7,835 nucleotides of DNA from Limnohabitans sp. GTDB lineage: Bacteria; Pseudomonadota; Gammaproteobacteria; Burkholderiales; Burkholderiaceae_C. The stretch covers positions 1 to 7,835 of the forward strand of contig VEQI01000147.1 of NCBI GenBank assembly GCA_018883305.1, given 5' to 3'. The stretch's first letter is position 1; every line of letters starts with the position of its first letter. The translations under genes and the position numbers were made by a program. Below the pieces are notes generated by a model. It worked only from the letters and a program-made list of their open reading frames with translations, did not search any database and was not told the DNA's origin. This document shows positions 6,301 to 7,835 of this stretch, piece after piece.

Positions 6301-7835
6301 GAGCATCTGGGCTTGAACCGTGGATCCGTCGGCCAAGGTGATGGATTGTTCGGCACGTTTGAAAGCAAACACGCCATCAAGCTGAACAAAGCTGAAAAGG
6401 CCCAGGCTTAACTGACCGCTGGCTTGAACCAACGCGCCCTGGCTGCCATCGATGTCAAACACCAGCGTGCTTTGATTGCTCAGTGCGACGGACAGGCTGG
6501 TCTTGCCTGCGGCGTAATCCACCACCGCGTCGGCTGCGTTGTCCGCCAGATTCAGTGTGACGGCCAGATTGGTGCCAGAAGCGGTCACACCCGAGATGCC
6601 CGTCATGGACACGCCTTGTGCCGAGGCCTTCAAGGTGGTCCAACGGCGTGACGCATCGTTCTGGGCACTCATCACGGCGAGGCCAAACTCGACGCCCGTC
6701 AGGGAGAGGCCTTGGCCATCTTCCACACCGATGCGGGCATTCAAATTGCTGCCCCCCATGGTGAAGAGGTCCACCGTGAGTCCTGTGGTGGCTTCGTTCA
6801 CGCCAGCGGTACCCACAGTGTCTGCCGCCAGCTTGATGTTGCTGGTGGACTGATGCAGGCTCAGGCTGCCGTCCAGGCGGAAGAAGTCATTGACCACCAC
6901 GGCTGCACCGGTCAGCACCACGTCACGCAAGCCAGCTTGGAGTGCACCAAACGTGCGTGTGGTGTCTGCCACCTGGATGCTGCTGCCGGTGGCGTCCGCA
7001 CTGGTGGAGTTCCAGGCCACGCGGACCGAGGTGGCACTGGCAGTCAGCGTATTGCCCAAGGCCAAGTCCGCGCTGCCCGAGGCTTCCAGCAACACGCCAG
7101 TGCTCTTGACCACCAGGGTCACATTGGCGTTGCTCACGCCGGCGCGCATGTCGCCGGCGCGCAAGGACGCACTGGCGGAGGCAGCCACAACTTCCAGGTT
7201 GCCCGTGGCGCTGTCACGCTCAAAGGCAAAATCACCACTCAGGGCAATGGAGCCATTCAGCGTGGCGCTGAGGTTGGTGACTTGAATGACCGGCGTGGCC
7301 AAGGCGGAGAACGCAGGCAAGTTGTAGCTCAGTCCGCCAATTTGCAGGGTTTGTGCCGTCAGCGCTGCGCCGGTGGTGTTGAGTCGCAGCAGGGCCATGT
7401 CGGCGCTGACGGAGGCAAAGTTGCCACCGCTGAGGTAGAACCCCCCCGAGGCTTCTAGCGCGTAGGTGTCGTTGTTGTTGAGCAGCAGTCCAAAGCTGCC
7501 GTTGCGAACGCCAATGCCGACCGACCCTGCTTGAATGTCCGCCGCAATGCTGTTGCCTGCCAGCATCAAGCCACTGCCGGAAGAGGCAAAGCCCACGGTG
7601 CCAGAGAGGGAGACCGCGCTGCCCAACGCCAGCGTGACCGAGCCGGAGAAGGCCACACGTTGACTGGTGTCGCTGCTGTTGAAAGTGTACGTGGTGGTGT
7701 TGGGGGCGGTGCCAACCGTCAGGCTGCGTGATGCAGCAGACAAGTCCAGCATGCTGCTGTTGGCCGCCGCGTTGGCCAGGGTGCCCATACCCCGCGCAAA
7801 ATCCACGGTGAGGTTTGTGGCCGTCAGTGTGGCAC
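1..7835 (-). CDS. Interior of a giant beta-strand-repeat protein (partial at both ends)
   Basis: One minus-strand frame is open for 2,611 codons, with codons ending at + positions 1, 4, 7 and so on. Neither its start nor its stop is in the window. I translated it throughout and met no stop and no cysteine codon. The product is rich in Thr, Ser, Ala, Gly, Asn and Asp, poor in Lys, and built of tandem beta-type units of 122 or 155-175 residues. One unit carries a 540-residue insertion of a second repeat type. The unit pattern (FGFxQxxG, LLTxGA, AFAGI, FGLAL, RxWxxL, GIDGLTL, INRAA, VVDY, DGSQG) recalls giant 'beta strand repeat' or LEPR-XLL-type proteins. These are presumed to be exported and surface-associated, possibly adhesive or matrix-forming. 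I see no enzyme motif, RTX nonapeptide, signal peptide, membrane segment or anchor. Coding status is very sure; family is moderately sure; function is unknown. GTG- or ATG-initiated internal starts are not supported, because the repeats continue to both edges. Confidence 0.95.
346..852 (-). repeat. Long repeat unit 10 (169 residues)
   Basis: The anchor is FVQLEGDLAF. The unit continues VKLADGTDAQVTVLTVGG, LSAFAGLHGGQSDATGL, GSMDFALALL, RSWTSLQ (tryptophan at 622-624), GLVGIDGLTVQGRDLQLQIN, AVVDYGL, LTLATGPSTS, MDGQAGQLLRASG and LQLDAFG. It is among the copies closest to consensus. Between VVDYGL and LTLATG it has an extra hydrophilic loop (TAATNDGNARNTE), which accounts for much of its length above the shorter units. 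Confidence 0.88.
853..1377 (-). repeat. Long repeat unit 9 (175 residues)
   Basis: The anchor is FFRASGEFGI. VTLADLPATTSVNEAATA is a lengthened loop of the same kind as in units 1 and 5, followed by VNVNQLLIGG. The unit then has LAAFAGINGGLANATGL, SGVSFGLAL, a long loop (ERLTQAQRNQGLHA), RQWTSLQ (tryptophan at 1099-1101), FVGMDGLTLSVDSLHVDVNR, NTVVDYRN, ITGPAG, MTLDGSQGALIRAAG and NIDLFG. With unit 7 (insertion removed), it is the longest complete unit, because both loops are extended. Confidence 0.88.
1378..1869 (-). repeat. Long repeat unit 8 (164 residues)
   Basis: This is the first full unit after the insertion. The anchor is FLQAQGSFHL. The unit continues LKLGDGNTVNVDLLSLGA, GNAFAGVDGGTTDAVGL, LQNLDLGLAL, a longer loop (EKPNIDTPLTP), RRWMALQ (tryptophan at 1627-1629), ALTGVTGLTLQGSDLSLQMQ, SLLDFSQQPLVVLTG, LDASQGEVTRASG and LNLDVFG. 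The anchor is strikingly like that of unit 11 (FLQASGNFAL). Confidence 0.87.
2041..2319 (-). repeat. Inserted module i5, EVQ-type beta module (93 residues)
   Basis: This is the last inserted module: EVQRIALTTSAS, NFTLTWGGHTTTTLHTG, TATLQAAVTAAFG, ITVGFWNGKEMLLQFGGAQSGIDVAAVTV. EVQR and the closing GGAxSGxDVAA strand match i3 closely. After SVAQQ the sequence returns to the host unit through GSTTNVAAMQNQ and TLVIDY. The exact C-terminal edge is uncertain by about 20 residues. Confidence 0.75.
2320..2625 (-). repeat. Inserted module i4, module without the EVQ opening (102 residues)
   Basis: This module begins PTGSFTISWNGLTTNAIAYS, then TTTQAANILAAITSRFG, NDVSVSF, YRLNFSNGLAAQDISDL and ends KPYNLAQGRAAVA. 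It matches i3 and i5 from the GTFTL strand onward. The EVQ opening strand is missing, so i3 and i4 are joined more tightly than the others. SNGLAAQDIS occupies the place of GGALSGRDVA in i3. Confidence 0.75.
2626..2898 (-). repeat. Inserted module i3, EVQ-type beta module (91 residues)
   Basis: This is the best match to a repeat I recognise from many giant bacterial proteins: DEVQRVAI, TGTFTLSF, YTTTALAIGASAADVQSALN, GTVNVTL, YRISMGGALSGRDVAALVV. In the family as I recall it, the pattern is NEVQ-T-[IL], GTFTLTFNGQTT, IxxxAxAAxVQAALxxL, NVTV, FxGxLAGxDVPxL. It is thought to be a small beta-rich structural module, and no binding or catalytic role is assigned. It reads directly into i4 through VNPDPVA. 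Confidence 0.8.
2899..3240 (-). repeat. Inserted module i2 (114 residues)
   Basis: This module opens with NEVKTLLFTTP, then GQYQLSL, NNAANIRNALANLL, SNISVTF, YIIAFSGALALQDIPNLVV. It has the usual order of E-V-opening, strand, an Ala/Asn/Leu stretch where other copies have VQxAL, a V-x-V strand, and a final FxGxLxxxDIPxL strand. Its closing stretch (SGDILPFNRVQGAAAT) resembles the end of i4 (KPYNLAQGRAAVA), which suggests that the linker is part of the repeat. Confidence 0.7.
3241..3660 (-). repeat. Inserted module i1, divergent beta module plus linker (140 residues)
   Basis: This is the first part of the insertion. QYTLDLAG, GQLRF, LDGTETDAELITKLTAG, ASNVTV, FTIEFTGSLSGTNVSGLAV reproduces the pattern of the better-conserved modules after it: strand, Ala/Leu helix-like stretch, NVxV strand, then a strand with GxLxGxxV. 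It is followed by a Thr-rich stretch near 3346-3380. NEAKLLVLETQ (3336-3304) then looks like the opening of another module (compare NEVKTLLF and DEVQRVAI), but no body follows. The assignment is less sure than for i3 and i5. Confidence 0.6.
4015..4485 (-). repeat. Long repeat unit 6 (157 residues)
   Basis: The anchor is FARFESDLAI, the only one in which the conserved glycine at its sixth position is replaced (by Ser). The unit continues VRLTGDAADTNVNLLTIG, SGFVGMNGGSVDAVGLG, AQLGMVI, RTWTALK (tryptophan at 4258-4260), FSGIDGLTMAATNVAVTINR, GKVVDWAAKSMSIMTGPSTS, LNMAGASGQLLSAAA and LDVNLFG. Apart from the anchor and VDW in place of VDY, it follows the consensus. Confidence 0.85.
4486..4980 (-). 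repeat. Long repeat unit 5 (165 residues)
   Basis: The anchor is FFDAQGSFAL. A lengthened loop, DKVGTPANESA, precedes DVSVDLLTLG, much like the NEA loops in units 1 and 9. It is followed by GITALAGVNAASATATGL, LQETSFGLVM, RQWSALK (tryptophan at 4729-4731), GFVGIDGLTMTGSNLSVAIN, GVVLDFSS, LNVATGTSS, MDLDGSLGASLQAQG and VDLFG. The core motifs are in the standard order. Confidence 0.86.
4981..5448 (-). repeat. Long repeat unit 4 (156 residues)
   Basis: The anchor is FVQLEGDFAL. The unit continues LKLAGGVNTDVRLLTLGA, VRAFAGVAGASSDR, GLSLSGVDVALVL, RQWISLQ (tryptophan at 5221-5223), LSGVSGVTLAGQDMALQLNQ, LLDYAAQALTIST, GPSTNIALNM and GRLLRASGEL. It ends HVGVSD, where other units have LDVFG, so the junction with the next anchor is divergent. 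MDGSQG is replaced by MKASDG. Confidence 0.86.
5449..5925 (-). repeat. Long repeat unit 3 (159 residues)
   Basis: The anchor is FVQLDGGLSF. The unit then has VVLSGESATRSVDVLRVGG, LNVFAGINGNKANR, GLNLGNVEFGMALM, RQWLSLQ (tryptophan at 5695-5697), FLGVSDLTVSARDIAIEINRAS, GKVVDYSAGKTSLSVAT, MAGSQGVLTRASG and LELNVYG. It is close to the consensus throughout. Its VVDY segment is nearly identical in protein sequence to that of unit 1. Confidence 0.87.
5926..6390 (-). repeat. Long repeat unit 2 (155 residues)
   Basis: The anchor is FVQLDGVFAF. The unit continues ITLADGSTVQAQMLTVGA, GFAGLGKDG, LSFTNLDFALAL, RSWVSLQ (tryptophan at 6166-6168) and GVSGLTLSATQIGLTVNQAS. It is the shortest long unit. Its late segment is divergent: VVDY is replaced by VMDGVVAP, and TGPSTS by a Gly/Ala-rich run (AIAGGGAIS). 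PDGAQGRQLQASA and LDVLG then restore the pattern. Confidence 0.85.
6391..6885 (-). repeat. Long repeat unit 1 (165 residues)
   Basis: This is the first long unit. The anchor is FFRLDG. It is followed by IKLAADTV and a lengthened loop, GTAGVNEATTG, before LTVDLFTMGG. The usual AFAGI is ARIGV here, then GLSLTGVEFGLAV. The R-x-W motif reads RRWTTLK, with its tryptophan at 6640-6642. The unit then has GISGVTASGTNLAVTLN, AVVDYAAGKTSLSV, FDIDGSQGALVQASG and LGLFS, leading into the next anchor. Confidence 0.85.
6886..7251 (-). repeat. Short repeat unit b (122 residues)
   Basis: This unit starts at SIALSGDFAF, which corresponds to the anchor, and then reads RAGDMRAGVSNANVTLVV, LLEASGSADLALGN, RVAWNSTSADATG and TFGALQAGL. 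It ends in VVLTGAAVVVND, immediately before the first long unit. Its length equals that of unit a, and LEASG and AGxxxxGVxN occur in the same order. It marks the change from short to long units. The tryptophan in RVAWNST is not the conserved R-x-W tryptophan of the long units. Confidence 0.65.
7252..7617 (-). repeat. Short repeat unit a (122 residues)
   Basis: This unit starts at AVSLSGTVGF, which aligns with the FVQLDGxFAF anchor of the long units. It continues AGSVGIGV, FGLLL, YALEASG and LLRLNTTGA, then ends near SATLNG. It keeps the core order of the long units: anchor hairpin, AG loop, FGLxL strand, LxASG strand, NxTG turn. It lacks the GxxDAxGL stretch and the R-x-W hairpin, which accounts for being about 35-50 residues shorter. 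Compared with unit b it has the same length and shares AG-x(4)-GV-x-N and LEASG. Confidence 0.65.
7618..7833 (-). repeat. C-terminal part of a repeat unit entering from beyond the window
   Basis: These 72 residues align with the second half of the units that follow. They begin LTATNLTVDFARG, which matches the LTLSGSNLAVAINRA segment elsewhere. They then have SMLDLSAASRSLTVGT where other units have VVDYSAGKTSLSVAT. They end in a strand (FSGSVTLALG) leading into the next anchor. The first half of this unit, and the protein's N-terminus, lie beyond the window edge. Confidence 0.65.

Noticed and set aside
1..7835. CRISPR array or DNA-level tandem repeat
   Set aside because: The periodicity of about 470-525 bases is that of protein units with diverged DNA, not short identical repeats with unique spacers.
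1..7835. RTX, VCBS or cadherin-type calcium-binding adhesin
   Set aside because: I see no GGxGxDxLx nonapeptides, VCBS-type motif or DxNDN cadherin motif. The repeated DGSQG and Asn/Asp turns could bind metal, but nothing shows it.
1..7835. Filamentous haemagglutinin or two-partner secretion exoprotein
   Set aside because: The 120-175-residue units with F-G-F and R-x-W anchors do not look like the roughly 20-residue beta-helix repeats of that family. The N-terminal secretion domain cannot be examined here.

Overview
The whole window lies inside one very large protein-coding gene on the minus strand. The minus-strand frame whose codons end at + positions 1, 4, 7 and so on is open from 7833 to 1. 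That is 2,611 codons with no stop, and the frame runs off both edges. No start codon context, ribosome binding site, stop, promoter, terminator, RNA gene, mobile element or CRISPR array is visible. There are no intergenic stretches.

The encoded protein is a beta-rich, Thr/Ser/Ala/Gly/Asn/Asp-rich repeat protein. I found no cysteine codon in it. Read N to C (high to low coordinates), it has four parts. (1) 7833-6886 holds the tail of one unit and two short units of exactly 122 residues each. (2) 6885-4015 holds six long units of 155-165 residues. (3) 4014-1870 is a seventh unit, split by a 540-residue insertion (3660-2041). The insertion consists of about five modules of a different type, related to the 'EVQ...GTFTL.F.G.TT' beta repeat. 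(4) 1869-1 holds three more complete long units and the first 115 residues of another. Without the insertion, the seventh unit would be 175 residues, which matches its neighbours, so the insertion is nested inside one unit.

The long-unit pattern is: F-G-F-hydrophobic-Q-x-x-G, then a beta hairpin, then [TV]-x-L-x-DG, D-L-L-T-[IV]-G-A, A-F-A-G-[IV], G-L-x-L-x-x-V-x-F-G-L-A-L, R-x-W-x-x-L-[QK], G-[IV]-x-G-L-T-L, [IV]-N-[RQ]-A-A-x-D, V-V-D-Y, T-G-P-S-T-S and M-D-G-S-Q-G-x-L-x-R-A-S-G. From memory, this resembles the repeat regions of giant bacterial proteins usually annotated as 'beta strand repeat-containing' or 'LEPR-XLL domain-containing'. Such proteins are thought to be secreted or surface-attached, and their function is mostly unknown. 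That assignment is by recognition only; no search was run.

GC content is roughly 60% by eye, with strong preference for G/C third positions (CTG, GTG, ACC, GCC). A proteobacterium of moderately high GC, such as one of the Burkholderiales, would fit, but this is a weak inference. An adhesive, matrix or cell-surface role is the most plausible one. The parts that would decide it (N-terminal signal or LEPR-XLL motif, C-terminal secretion or anchor region, adjacent exporter genes) lie outside the window.
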